From assembly GCF_964656455.1 (NCBI RefSeq), contig NC_135714.1, forward strand, positions 122,692,131-122,756,130: a stretch of 64,000 bases of DNA, read 5' to 3'. Under the pieces are notes generated by a model, which was not told the DNA's origin, did not search any database, and was given only the letters and a program-made list of their open reading frames with translations. Position 1 is the first letter of the stretch. The number at the start of each line of letters is the position of its first letter. Shown piece by piece: positions 12,001-24,665 of this stretch. The translations under genes were made by a program, and so were the position numbers. The stretch comes from Halichoerus grypus. Lineage: Eukaryota > Chordata > Mammalia > Carnivora > Phocidae.

Positions 12001-13060
12001 GTAGTCAAATTCAATTTTTTGTTGTTGTTCAGTTGAACATCTACTGAGCATCCTCTCTGCTCTAAGCACTCTGGTAGCTATGCGGATGTAGAGAAATACA
12101 AATTTTTTGTCGTTGAGGTGTTTTTGGTATGAGAGGGCAGCCACACCAATTTCAATCAGCTAACCCCTGAGTGCTTTGACAAAAGAAGAAACCAGCCTTA
12201 AGGCTCAGAGGAAGAGCATTGGGAGAAATAAAGCTAGATCTGAAAGATGAACAAGAATGGACCAGTGGGAAAGGTGGGAGGAATGTTTCAGAGTGACTAA
12301 TATGGAAAAAGTCATACATGACTGAAGAAGCCCAGTGTCTGGGGAGAAATACAAGCGTTTGTTTCTTAGTGATGTATGAGATGAGAGTAAAGGGATGTTG
12401 GGAATGAATTAGAGAGGAAGATAGAAGCCAGATGCAGCAGGGACTTGGATCCATTTGAAGTAGATGCGTCTTTACTTTTTAGACTCTATATCATGTGGGA
12501 ACCAATTTTAAGCAGTGGAAAGGTGGTTGGTTTTGTTGTTGTTATTGTTGTTGTCTCTGTACATCTGTCTACCTTCAGTGTGAGCCACAGATTTAAGAGT
12601 TAAGGCTACCAATTAGGAAGCTATTGCAATTATCCAGGTGAGATATGAGCATGGTTTGAACTATGCACTAGTATTAGGGTGGAAGTGGGAGATGAGCAGC
12701 GGGCAGTGGTTGGATGTAGGGGCTTCTAAGATGATGCCCTGGGGATGTGGGAGTGGGACTGTCAATAACTTAGTTGGGAATATAAGAGGAGAAATAGCCT
12801 CTACTGGGGGTAAGAGAGGGCAAAATGATGGCATCTGATGGGATATCCAAGTAAATAGGTCTAGAAAGGCTTTAATGTGTGAATCTGGAGTTCAAGAATC
12901 AGGTAAGGCCTGGAGATAAGGTTTGAGAGTGTTAAGCACATAAGTTGGAGTCAATCCTGTAATATATGATATAATCATCCATATGGATGAATAAAGAGAA
13001 TTGTAGTGGGGGCATCAACCCTTAGGGAGACTGGCAGAAAAGAAAGAGCTCAAAAAGACA
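9074..13060. other. Large-intron stretch, no gene seen
   Basis: Apart from the L2 piece near 10.02-10.11 kb I see no confident repeat, exon or RNA. Short open frames here lack conserved features. Confidence 0.5.
10020..10112 (+). mobile_element. LINE-2 fragment
   Basis: Short L2-like piece 'agctggaactctcttcccaa' ... 'attctttaagactgtgatta'. Confidence 0.45.
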
Positions 13061-13065
13061 AAAAA

Positions 13066-13166
13066 GAAAAGAAAGAAAAAGAAAAGGAAGGAAGGAAGGA
13101 AGGGAGGAAGGAAGGAAGGAAGGAAGGAAGGAAGGAAGGAAGGAAGGAAGGAAGGAAGGAAGGAAA
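13066..13166. repeat. (GGAA)n microsatellite
   Basis: Over 20 GGAA/GAAA units. GGAA arrays are potential ETS-factor binding arrays, but nothing else supports function here. Confidence 0.97.
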
Positions 13167-13828
13167 GGACTGATAGCGAAAGAGGAATAGAACCAGGGAA
13201 ATCAAGAGCAGAGAGTAGTGAGAAGAATGAGTAGTCACAATGTCAAATGCAGCAAGCATATCCAGAAAGATACGTGCAAGCCAACAGTGGCAATCAGTGC
13301 AAAATAGCCAAAATACATCTTATGAAACTTTAAGCTGCAAAAAGTGAACTTGGCACCCAAGTTTAAGAATAAGAACTGAAATCAGTTTTTTTCTACTTGT
13401 GAAGAAAGTGGCAATTGTATTGCCATAAGAATAGCCCTATAAGGCATAGCGATGCTCTTTCTTCTGAATGGTTTCCTGGTTTTATAGCACTGCAATGTGT
13501 CTTTCAAGTTTTAAAAACATTTACATGTTGAAGTTTATCTTGGTCCATGCAATAGTATTAACCCCATAAAAAAAAAAGTTGGATGTGCCAAATTCACCAA
13601 AATGACACTTGGTTTATGTGCCATTTTTCTTTACAATGTTTTCTTAAACCTGTCATTATTCTGTTAGCTACCCATTTAATGATAAAGATACTAATCTAGC
13701 TGGCAATCTTTATAGGCAAATTTTATGCATGTTATACAAATCTTATTGCCTCAGGACAAAACTAACAGCCTTCTATGAAATTGGACATCAATTCTTTTTT
13801 TTGTAGCAGATTTTAAGTTTTCTTTTCT

Positions 13829-14013
13829 TTTTTTTTTTTTAAGATTTTATTTGTCAGAGAGAGACAGAGAGCACAAGCAGGGGGAGTGGCAGGCAGGGGG
13901 AGAAGCAGACTCCCGGTAGAGCAGGGAGCCCAACGTGGGGCTCGATCCCAGGGCCCTGGGATCATGCCCTGAGCTGAAGGCAGACGCTTAACGACTGAGC
14001 CACCCAAGCAACC
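13829..14013 (-). mobile_element. CAN SINE
   Basis: Reverse copy. Flanks share a diverged duplication (gcagattttaagttt / gtagattataagttt). Confidence 0.93.
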
Positions 14014-14494
14014 CGTAGATTATAAGTTTATAAAGCACATGTTAAAAATGGAAAGAAACATCCTCGGTAGAAAAGCAGAAACCTGCTATAAGTGTTTATA
14101 TATAAAACAGACACAATTTGTTAATTAACAAGTGTCCTCAGTTTCCTCCTATCCCTGGCACTGTCCCTGGAAGCTAGGGTCCGAAGCCCAGTGAATGCAT
14201 ATGAAGCCTGCCATGCATTCAGCTAACACTTATTGGCCGTGGTCCGTGGTGTCTGCCCTCATGCAGCTGATGTTTTTTTTATAAGGGTTCCTGTGGCAGG
14301 GTAGGGCCAGGATCTTGGGAGGTAAGGTTGCCTCTGCTTCTATATGATTTATTTTCTTAGCATTACTCCACGGTAGTTGCCTTTACAAAGGTATTCCTGT
14401 AGGTGACCCATTTGATAAGGATATATTTGATCTCTGTTTAAGGAAGCAAAACATTTCTCAGAATCTAGCTAAAGAGAATGAAAACACGTCATCC

Positions 14495-14670
14495 CTGAAA
14501 AGGTACAGTACAGTACAGGGAATATGGTCATTGGTATTGTAATAGTCGTGTATGGTGACCGATGGTAGCTATGCTGGTGATGAATGTAACAACATATAGA
14601 GTTGTCAGATCACTGTGTTGTGAAACTAATGTAACATCGTGTGTCAACTATACTTCAACTAAAAAAATTA
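14495..14670 (+). mobile_element. L1 3' UTR fragment
   Basis: Resembles the 3' end of older L1 families: 'gtatggtgaccgatggtag', 'tgttgtgaaactaatgtaac', 'tgtcaactatacttcaacta', ending in A-rich sequence. Confidence 0.7.
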
Positions 14671-17149
14671 TCTAAAAAACCCCAAACGAACCAAACCAAA
14701 CAAAACCCATTTCATCCCAATTCTAACTAGAAAAAAGAGAGTTTTCCTTCGACTTACTTGAGTACATCTTCAGATTGCTGGATACGGTGTCACCAGTTGG
14801 CCAAAAGAAAACATGCTTTCGTTACAAGATGATAGACGTAACAGGTCTGATTAAAGAAAGCACTATTGGTACTTAACGAATGCCCGCACTGTGGCCAATT
14901 ACATACAAAATTGTAACCTTGGAAAAAGACCATGGACTTTCCTCCCTTTTTCCCAAAATGTCAATTTTGTATGACACTTGTTTTTATTCCTGACTGAAAT
15001 GACAACTATATTACTACCTGAGACACACTACACATTAGAGTTTGATAAAAGTCTAATGCTTCAAAACTGAATTAGAGGAATTATTGCTTCACATCAGCAT
15101 TTCAAAAGATCATAATCATGTGGTTAGCTACGCCTAGAGCACTGTGGATGTTTTCTCAAGGAGGAGATGAAGTAGTTCCAAAGGAACCTTTAGCATCATG
15201 AATGGCAAAATCTCCGACTATCTTTAGTCTAAAGATAGATTAAAATGGAAATAGTACCGTAGTAGTCACTCAAGGGCACCTGCTAAATGAGCACCTGCTG
15301 GGGACCCAAAAGGGGAGGAAGTCACACTTTGGAATTTTACAGAACACCTTTTTGGAAATATCATTAATTCCGGCCATGGAGATTGGGATATCCTAGGGCG
15401 CTGACTCAGTAGAGTCAATCTTGGGCTACGGGGAATGTCACCAGGCCGCCTCAGGAGAGTGGGGCTAGATTAGTAGGGTCACATGTGTAGCAAAACTGTT
15501 TTAGCTGAAGTTCACTCTGTGTGGAACCTGGAAAAGAGAAAGCAGCCAGAAGAAAGAATGGGCTGCCCATTTTCAGCCATATTAAAGGAATTATTATTCT
15601 GACCACGGACCTTGAGGGTCCAGGAGCCCTGGCCATATTTGCCCAGGGGTAGAGGTGGTTCTGTGGCTTGATGGTGTTGCTAAGATCCCACACTTATCAA
15701 ACAATTTCCTGCTTATAAGGTCGCTGACCGTGTAGAGTCTCTTTTAAGAAGAACGTATGTTAACGAGTGGGTATTGGGGTTTTTCAAGCTTAGCAAAGTG
15801 TTCAGTTGTCAATAAATGTTATAGGATCTGAATGCAAGTTTCCTGGATTCAGCAATTATTAACAGTGACTTGCTCAGAAAAATGTGTAGTGATTAAGATT
15901 GTTTATACTGAACTAAAAATCTTCCACCATTACTTTTGCACATGATTTTTTTTTCCCCATTCAAAAACCTTCATGAGTTTGAGAATAGTCAAATAAGAGA
16001 TCAAGTCAGATGTGATAGAAGGCAGAAGAAAGACCTTTATGACTTTGTGGCCCTATCCTAAGCGCACAGTAGGCCATGGTAAATGTTTCTTGAATGAATT
16101 AATTACTTAAGTATCTACTAAAATCATTTCAAATAATACTGCAAGTTAACAACTGTATCATATACTGGACTTTGTGTTGATTTTCTTCCCTTTTTGTTCT
16201 ATTTTTTTCCTTTTCTTTTTATATTTGGCGTTGGAGGGTTTCACCATTTCTCTGTTCTAAACATGGGAAGATTTAAAACTACTACGGTTTTAAAGTAAAA
16301 AGTAAGTGGGGATATGTCAGCGCTCAAAGAGAAAATATTTCTTCAAGAAAATAGATACTAAGACTTTTATTTATTTTTGCACATTCCTGTTAGAGGCTGT
16401 TNNNNNNNNNNNNNNNNNNNNNNNNNNNNNNNNNNNNNNNNNNNNNNNNNNNNNNNNNNNNNNNNNNNNNNNNNNNNNNNNNNNNNNNNNNNNNNNNNNN
16501 NNNNNNNNNNNNNNNNNNNNNNNNNNNNNNNNNNNNNNNNNNNNNNNNNNNNNNNNNNNNNNNNNNNNNNNNNNNNNNNNNNNNNNNNNNNNNNNNNNNN
16601 NAGAAGACTTAACACAGAACAAGTTCTGAGACGTAATTCCTGCTGGGGGCTGTGAATTCTAATGACCAGACTGACACAGCTTCTGATTTAATATGACGGT
16701 AAGATGTTTTTATCTGAGAGTGATTAGAAAAGTTGTGTGACCTGCCCAAGTTTCCATTGTAGGAGGAGGGGAAGAACGTCGGGCCTCCCAACACCACCAC
16801 TGAATAGTAAAAGGACAGACAGCTAAAATTATAATTTGATTATATCACAAATCATGCTCATTTGGCATCCCAGGAACTCACTGAGCTTTAACTGCTGGGT
16901 AAATGCACCTGCTGGATTTCATGTTTATTCTCCATCTGTCATCTCTCTCTCTTTAGAGATAACATTATTGGATATTATTGTGGGTATTCCAATAAATACA
17001 GAAAAATGTGAGACAAATATACCAGAAATCCTTTCGTGTTATTAAAAAATATGATCTTGGTCTTTCTAGTTTGAAACCATTTTAATTCTTCCAGTATGCA
17101 GTTTTTTGGATTTTGAAATCATGAGTCAAAATAATAGTTTATGTTTACT
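14671..17149. other. Large-intron stretch around the gap, no gene seen
   Basis: Mixed composition with a moderately GC-rich patch at 15.3-15.7 kb. No motif, exon or RNA recognised. Contains the 200-N gap. Confidence 0.5.
16402..16601. other. Assembly gap (200 N)
   Basis: Exactly 200 N, so likely a placeholder of nominal size. The flanks are AT-rich with no exon or repeat running into it. True length and content are unknown. Confidence 0.99.
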
Positions 17150-17340
17150 TATTCTTTTCCAAAGTTCTCTCATGTAATCTTTATTTTATTCTGACAACCA
17201 CACTACAGAGTAGGACAAATATTAGTCTCATTGTATATCTAAAGCAAACAGTTTCAGGCCAGTGAAGTGACTTGGCCAGGTCATTGCAGCATAGTGGCAA
17301 GGTCCTATCTTGTCTGGACTGCAGACTTCTAGTTCTGTGT
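17150..17340 (-). mobile_element. MIR SINE
   Basis: Antisense MIR-like: 'ctctcatgtaatctttattt', 'gaagtgacttggccaggtca'. Confidence 0.6.
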
Positions 17341-18014
17341 TCTGTTTTTGACTCTGAACTGCCACTCCTATATCAATGCTCCTGGATCAATGCAACCCAA
17401 ATACCTCAAAAGGGAACTGGGCAAAATCTATTGCAAACAAGACCCTTTGAGTCAACACATGTTATGTTAAAAAAGGATCAACAATTAGAGACAAAACCAT
17501 TTTCACAGCCCAAATATATATGATACGGATTTCTCAAAAAAGTGGGCCATAGTATTGAAAATCTTTAGTCCCGAGCAGCTCCCCTAAGTCTCTGCCCCTA
17601 GAGCCCTACGGTTTCTTGTTAAGCCTTCTCTCGCGGTGTTTGCTTCATTCTGTGTCCTCTGAAGACCAGCTGGCTTTCTCCACTTGTCCATGCATGTGGC
17701 CCCGCTCATCTTGAGTTTGCTTATCTTTCTATCACATGACCAGCAGAGAGAGATCCGTATCTTGGCCTCTCAGCGGCTGAGTGTGGGTCTGGTCAGCTAT
17801 GGTGTTGTTAGCTGTGGCTTTGCTGATTGAGGAGGAAGGCAGCTCTCAGAGAAGTGGGCTCACAGATCTAGAGATTTAAATGGTATTTACCTTTAATATT
17901 AGGACGCAAAAACGAGGTGAAAATAATAGAGGGCCCCTTTTACATTCTCATCTCCAGTAAATTTTCTGTACTCAGATTCCTAAAATAAAATGTGCAGATA
18001 GTCCAAGGAAGCAG

Positions 18015-18250
18015 TGAGGTGGCATAGGGATAGCAGGGACTTTAGTCTGCTACTAATTAGCGACATGGACTTGAAAAAGTTACCGAGGACCTTTGAGGTT
18101 TAGATTCCTGGACTGTTAAATGAGCACAATAACAATAACAATAACAAGGACAGGAATACTATCTTCATCACTGAATTGTAAGGATTACCCTGGAGAGTGA
18201 AGGGGGCAGTGAGTGGCCCGATGCCTGGCACACAGTAGGCTCTCAAGAAA
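18015..18250 (+). mobile_element. MIR SINE
   Basis: 'gacttgaaaaagttaccgag', 'gatgcctggcacacagtagg' in MIR order. Confidence 0.7.
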
Positions 18251-18489
18251 CGGGTCACGTGAAGCTTATGTTGACATCGATGCACACATTGTAATGGAGA
18301 GACAGGAGAAAATAAGCACAAATCAGTTTTTTTTAACGCGTGAATCAATTAGGTACATACAGAGGACCATTCACTTGCTCATTTACACCTCCTATAAATA
18401 ATGACTTCAAATTCCAGCCAGTCAGCAGACATAGTGTGAAGCACTGTGCTAAGTGTTGTGAATCAAAAGAAACGCAAGTGATAAAGTTA

Positions 18490-18892
18490 ATTTGTATATC
18501 AGGACCCACACCATGGAGGCCCCCAGTGGCCCAGTCCATGTCACAAATCTAAACCTAAGTCAGCCTGCACTTACCCAAAACACCTGTCAAGGAAACCCAA
18601 CATACACCAATCACAAGCCTTCGACTCACCTTTAGCTAGTTTACCTTACTCTAGAAAACAGAACCTGCTCAAGGCTTATAAGGAAGTCTCCAACCTCCTA
18701 GCCAATCATACTCTGTTTCTGAGTTGTATCTTCTAATGCTCTGTGAGACTTGCTCTTGCCCCAAATCCCTCGGGAATAGTGCTTGGCTGCTGGTGAAGCC
18801 CTGTCTCCCCAGTTCATGAATTGCTTTCCCTTGAATAAACAATATCAAACTGGTTGCTCAATTGTATTATTTTTGTCACTTGACACAAGGTA
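18490..18892 (+). mobile_element. Probable solitary retroviral LTR
   Basis: About 400 bp with LTR-like features: CCTTGAATAAA polyadenylation signal near 18832-18842, a TG-rich stretch after it and a CA end (cacttgacaca). No adjoining internal viral sequence. Family not determined. Confidence 0.45.
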
Positions 18893-20334
18893 TAATTTCT
18901 TCAGAGAGGATGTGAACAGATTTCATGAGGCAGTGAGGGCTTAAGCACTGGGCAGTGATAGTGGAGAGGAAAAGGACGGTTTAGGGAGAAATAAGGGAGA
19001 ATTGACAGGTTTGGGGGACAAGAAACCAGCACGTGGGAGGCAGGCCATCAGAGATGATTCAGAGCTCAAATCGGGCGGCTGGAGGAATTGCATAGTGTGA
19101 GCTGATAGAAGTCAGGAGGGGAAGACAGCTTGCAAGTTTAAGTTCAGATTTGGCTTTGAGGATGGTAAGAAGTCCAAGGGAAAAGTCCATCGGCTCCTTG
19201 GAAACGTGGATATATGGGGAAAAAGGTCTGGGGGAGGGACAAAGGCAAGAAATGTATATTTGGGTGTACTGTGATACAGAAAATTTCTGAAAGGGCGTTT
19301 TAAAGTCCAGTTTTTCAAAGTGTAACAATAGAGAGCTAAATCCATATTATACAATCTCTGCATTTTGTCAGGCATTGCCTCTCGAAGGATCCATGCGATG
19401 GTGGAGGCGGATGAGGATACTTATAGTAGTAGGATCCCAGCTGAGCACCTGACAGCAGACATCCTGGGGCCCTGAAGAAGCTGATTCAGGCCTTGCCCTT
19501 CTCTGCCCTCAGACCTGTCGGTCCCTGGACTTTGAAAGTCCAAGCCAGAGTGACGTGAGGAAAGGACTTGGTCTCTACCAGCCACCTTGCCTCTGCGTGC
19601 GTGGCTCTGATTTAGCCTCCTGGGGTGTTTGGCTCTGCACCATCCATTGCTGGGGAAGGGGGTGGAGGTAGAGGGGAGAAGGGAATGCAATATGAGAAAG
19701 AGGAGGCGCTTGGAATGGCCAGGGGACCCCTGCTAAGCTGGAGGCCCCACAATGTGTGAGGGTCATTTCAGGGCCCTCGGCTTTTGAAGTCAGGGAGTTC
19801 TGAGGGGGGAGGGGGATGGGGGCGTGACTGGGGGCCCTCCTGGTAGGGGCCAGAGACATGGTTGCCTAGGCTTTAGCTCTGCCCTCACAGGCTTCCATTG
19901 GGGCACAGGTGCAGCTCCTTCCCCTGGACCCAGAAGCAGGCAGCGGGCCAGCTGATTAACGATTACTTTCCAGGTAATGGGAGGTGGCTTAATGTATAGT
20001 GAATAAGAGTGCAGAGTCTGGATTCCAAGTTATGTAAGACTTTGCATAGACAAAGTTCTGTACTTCAATGAGGAAATAACTGTGAACAAAGAGGACCAAG
20101 AACTAAACTCTGGGGACAGTTGCATTTGGGAGCCAGTGAAGGAAAATAAGCAACAGAATGGAAAATAAGAAGCCTGTGAGTTTTATCACAGTGTGGAACT
20201 CTGATAGAAAACTATCACCTAGAAGGAAAAAAGAACAGTTTCAAGCAGAACTATAATCTTCTTATCCAAGGATGATACCTCTTTATTTGTTATATCAAGC
20301 TATCATAGCTACATATCTAGTTATACCTTAGGGA
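18893..20334. other. GC-richer intron stretch with exon-like plus-strand segment
   Basis: 19.4-19.97 kb is noticeably GC-rich. A plus-strand acceptor-like tract (ccctcacag at 19885-19893) and donor-like gtaatg after 19974 bound an 81-nt segment open in one frame. No protein similarity is recognised, so it may be chance or a non-coding exon. Confidence 0.3.
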
Positions 20335-20575
20335 GGCATTTTTCAACCTCAGTACTACTGGCATTTAGGCTGGAGAAGTCTTTGTTGTGAGAGGTCGTCC
20401 TGTGGATCGTAGGATGTTCAGCAGCATCCTTGACCTCTACCTACTAGATGCCAACAGCAGTCCCTCACCCACCCCTGTCCTCCACCTGTAACAATAACAA
20501 AAATAAAAAACATTTTGCCACATGTCCCTGAAGGAGAAAAGTAACCTCTCATTCAGAACCACTGGTGTAAAGGAT
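20335..20575. mobile_element. MER20-like hAT DNA transposon relic
   Basis: Pattern 'ttttcaacctcagtactact', 'gtaggatgttcagcagcatc', 'ctacctactagatgccaaca' and ending 'tcagaaccactggtgta'. Non-autonomous and non-coding. Confidence 0.7.
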
Positions 20576-23107
20576 TTTACTGCATCTCTGATAAAAGTCT
20601 TCCTGTGTTTCATACTCGTGTTTTAGGAGAATGCCAAAAGAAACATTTTAGATTTGAATTTGGCATTGATAATCAAACATTCCTTATTGGCTTTGGAACG
20701 TAGCCTGATCTAAGTCAATAAACTATTTTTCCTGTTGGAAAATCAGACTTTAAAGTTGGGGACAAGAGCTATATCCGTGGGATCTGGTTTCCCATCACAC
20801 TTTTCCTGGGCAGCTGTAGAAGAGGAAGCAAAAGGTCATCAGGTTTAGCAGGGAAGACTGGAGGCTGCCCTCCCACGCGTGATCTCTATGCCCTAGGCAA
20901 GTGCCTCCATCCCCGCTCCCTCACCTGTACACGGAGGTAAAGATAGGTGCACAGGAGGCGCCGGATGGGTAGGGAAGTGTGGGCGTGTCGTTTTGATGGT
21001 TTGCGCTATTATTATTAAGTTCCCTTTTTTCCTTCATACGTCAGGAGAATGAATTGTTAAGAAAAGAACTATGTAGAACAAAATTAATGTTCTAAATAGA
21101 ACCTATAAGCTCATAATGGGGGGATGGAGGACGGGGGTAAAGAGGGACCAACACGCACCAAGTGCCCGGTATGTGCCGAGCGCGGGGCTAGGAAGTGTGC
21201 AATAGGCCAAGGAAAAAGAAAAAGAAAAAGAAGAGACAAACGAGATGAAGCAGACGGGAGTCGGCGAACAGGAACTGATGGCACCTGTCTGAACAATGGA
21301 AAGATCTGAGTGCATGGTGAGGGGAAGGGAAGTAGGAAGGCGAATTTTGGAATAGGAATGGCTTAGAAAGCAACTATGGAAATAATAATGGAGAAAAATA
21401 CCCAACTGCAGAATTTCTAACTTCTTGAATTGAAGAGCTTATAATGCATTTACATTTTCACAATTATATCCTGTTGGGTTAAAAAAAAAAAAAAGGGAAA
21501 AATACACTAAGAATTTATCCAAATACTATATTTGGGAAGAGTTAATTTTGATATAACTTATTTACCAATTATAGTTTCTGATATAATCTCTTCTTTTAAA
21601 AATGCAATAATTTAAAAATTAAAAAAAAAAACCCTTAAAAAGAAAAAGAGATTACATATCGCTAAGGCACAATTTTGAAAATACACCTAATAAATGCTGA
21701 CTCTCGTGCTTGCTTCGGCAACACATATACTAACATTGGAACAATACAGTGAAGATTGGCATGGTCCTTGCTCAAGAATGACACACAAATTCATGAAGCA
21801 TTCCATATTAAAAAAAAATAATGAAAAAATAAATGCTGATTCTCAAATGAGTAAAATAAAGTACTAAATGATAAGGTAGCTGCTATTGTCAAATGTTAAT
21901 GGCTTATGGCCTTGAACTTCAAAAAAAGATTTAATTGATTAGGATATTTGGTCTCAAATGTTTAATAATTATCCAAAGAAAAGCTAATATTATACTTATG
22001 TTTTTTAATACTCCATGACATTTTCAAATAGCTTCTTCATCATAAGCATTTAGGTTCTTCAGCTACCAACTTTAAACTGTATCTGAATTCCTTATGCACC
22101 TCCTCATCATAATACTTGTACTGTCAATTGTCACATAGTGTCAGTTAATATCATTTGTCTTTGGAAAATGCTTCACAGTGTCTCATTGTGATGAAATGTG
22201 ATGAAATTGTGGCTTGCTGTGTACAGCTAAACTGCACGTCTACAGGACATCAATATAATAAATATAATGTATTCTCCCCCAGGAGAGTTATAATTTCAGG
22301 GAAAAGAAAGGAACTTAAGATAGAAGAATTAGCAAAATTAGGTAAGAGAAAAAGTCAAATTGCATGTCCGACAGATCTCCATTTTCTTCCCCTAGCTGTC
22401 TCCAGTGCTCCTGGAGCTGTGGGTAGCAATTTGAAAAATGTGCTTTGCTGGGTGAGATACGCTACATCCCCCTTCCTGCATGAGGATATTATTCCACTCC
22501 CATTTCTTTTGCATAATTCACTTCTCTTCAGTAATTCCACAGGCCTGCCTGATTCTCCCTTCAGTGCTTCAGGGTGCAACCACCCACGACCCAAAGCGGG
22601 GAAGGAGAGGTGGCCTCCTCTAGGCGTCTCCAACACACAGGTGCACGTCCATTCTCTTCTTAAGGAACAATAGCTATCGTAGATTGTTTTGTGCAACCGC
22701 ACAGCAGGTTTTTCAGAAAAGGGGGGGAGAACGAAAGAAGAGCACACAGATGAGACATTTGCAGTCATTTCTCTCCTTGTGTCCTTCTAAGCTACAGCAA
22801 TGTTACCTCCCAGACCGTGTTTCTATATCTACTTCTGCAATCTTTGGAAATGTCGGGGCAGGTGGGTGGGTTAGGCAGCGAGGGGGGAGATGGTGGTGGC
22901 AGGTGCAATGCAATTTGAAAGAGGTGTTTGGTATAATCTTTTTGGAGATGTCCCCAAACTGTCTTGATGATGTATCTGGCTCTCCATTTTGAAGAATAAA
23001 AACCCAACATGTTACTGCTATGTATAACAAGTTTTCCGTGCCCTTTTTTGCCTTCCTAAAATAGAGTTCTTCAATATTAGCACAGTGGAAGCAGTGGGAA
23101 AAAATTA
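20576..23107. other. Intron stretch with no gene besides the U6 pseudogene
   Basis: Includes a 172-codon plus-strand frame (22155-22673) and an overlapping minus-strand frame, both of low-complexity, non-conserved appearance. No domain is seen. Confidence 0.5.
21706..21809 (+). pseudogene. RNU6 pseudogene: U6 snRNA retropseudogene
   Basis: Full-length similarity to U6 spliceosomal RNA: gtgcttgcttcggcaacaca, then catatactaacattggaaca, then gcatggtccttgctcaagaa and the ending gaagcattccatatta. Several substitutions hit conserved positions: the ACAGAGA box reads acagtga and AGC reads ggc. An A-rich tail follows, and 17-bp direct repeats flank the copy (21689-21705 and 21828-21844, one mismatch). 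This marks insertion of a reverse-transcribed RNA rather than a functional locus with its own Pol III promoter. Confidence 0.92.
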
Positions 23108-23125
23108 AAGACCAGAAGCTTTTTA

Positions 23126-23342
23126 TTTTTTTTATTTTTTATTTTTATTTTTTTAAAGATTTTATTTATTTTTTGACAGAGAGAGAGACAGCGAGAGAGG
23201 GAACACAAGCAGGGGGAGTGGGAGAGAGAGAAGCAGGCTTTCCACTGAGCAGAGAGCCCGACGTGGGGCTCGATCCCAGGACCCTGGGATCATGACCTGA
23301 GCCGAAGGCAGACGCTTAACGACTGAGCCACCCAGGCGCCCC
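23126..23342 (-). mobile_element. Young CAN SINE with long target duplication
   Basis: Near-consensus reverse copy. The duplication aagaccagaagcttttta occurs at about 23108-23125 and again at 23343-23360. Confidence 0.97.
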
Positions 23343-24267
23343 AAGACCAGAAGCTTTTTAAAGATTCTTTTGCATGTTCAATAGGGGTACACATCCTGCT
23401 TTTGACACAACACAAAACTACCCAAAGTACTCTCAAAGCAAGATTTTAGAGAATTAAAAAAAGGATAAGACTGTATTAGCAGAAGGTTCCAACTACCAGG
23501 AAAGTAAAAACATACCGAGTGTATGATCACATGCAATGGCCATTTCTCTTTGGGATTTGGGGCTCCACATGGCTTAACTGGAAGGGAGAAAATTGTGCCT
23601 TCTTCATTCTCAAGACTGTATGGGATTCAAGGAGGATGTTGAAGCAAACTCTTCCTTCCAGAGAATGTAATGTCATGTCATGCAATGCAATATATATAGC
23701 AAATTCCTCTTTGGAGATCAGAATAATCTTGCTCATTTTTGGATACAATCTAGATAGAGTCAGAGAAAGCAACTGGGTCCTTGTCAGAACCTTCTTATTC
23801 TTCTCTCCCATGAGGGTTGGAATTAGAACCTTTCTGAGTTCCTTCCAGGTTTAACATTCCGTAATGCTTCCTGCCCCCCTTGGCAGGTGGCACTGTCACA
23901 CCAATAAAGAAAACATATACACTTATTATGTCCCAGTTTGGAGAAAGAACATTACTCAACATAAGTTGGCATACAAACTTGATAAATTCGATGTGAACTT
24001 TAAGCTCTCAGGAGGCCTACATCTATGTGAGGAGGATGAGTTCTCAGGAAGGCACACAAACTGGGGACAGAGTGGCCCTGCAACATCCCGAGGTGTGATC
24101 TTGGCCCCATCTGCGAATTATCATCGAATCCTTTGATATCTGTGATGTCATGTGAAAATCCAGTGCTTACCACCACCCTGAAGAGTGGGAGTGGGCGTAT
24201 GTGACATTCGACGAGCAAAGTCCCTGTAGCTGTGCCTCCCTCAAGGTCACAGAGCTGGTCGATACAT

Positions 24268-24665
24268 TTAAAAGTGTGCAAAGCCCTCCGTGATCTGGAT
24301 CCTTGCTACCTCCCCATCATCTCCTACCTCTCTTGCTGCCTTTGGAGTCTATGAGAGCTTATTCTAAGTTATGTGCACTTTGTGAAGCTAACAGTGTGGC
24401 TTCACAGCTCTGAAAACTCTTAGTCATCCCTCAAGGCTCAGTTGGAGCCTTGCTCCTGGGAAAAACCTCCCCGGGTGATGGCTCATCTCTGTCCCTCATG
24501 CCCATTACCTCCTGGCTAGTGCTGCTCACAGAACTGCAGTGAATCGTCTCTATGTCTGCTTCTCTTTCCACATCAGTAGGTGCTTTTCATCTTGGAGTCC
24601 CTAGCGCTTGGCACAGAGCCTAGAAATTACAGGGGCTCGATAAATACCTGCTGGATGACTGAAGG
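24268..24665 (+). mobile_element. LINE-2 3' region
   Basis: L2-like order of segments: 'aaagccctccgtgatctgga', 'ctccccatcatctcctacct', 'cctagcgcttggcacagagc', 'ctcgataaatacctgctgga'. Confidence 0.75.

Noticed and set aside
14749..14862. Donor-like gtaagt on the minus strand with a possible exon upstream
   Set aside because: All three frames contain stops between any acceptor-like AG and the donor.
22155..22768. 172-codon plus-strand and 137-codon minus-strand overlapping frames
   Set aside because: No domain, no splice or start context, and overlapping each other on opposite strands; they look like chance frames.
23519..23854. 111-codon plus-strand frame and opposite-strand partner
   Set aside because: No recognisable composition, motif or context of a gene.
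24165..24281. Minus-strand peptide CDLEGGTATGT resembling the Calx-beta 2 phrase C-x4-GTATGT, with a gtaagc donor after it
   Set aside because: Upstream sequence is LINE-2 with no acceptor, the donor would be in the wrong phase (0), and similarity stops after a few residues. Likely coincidence.
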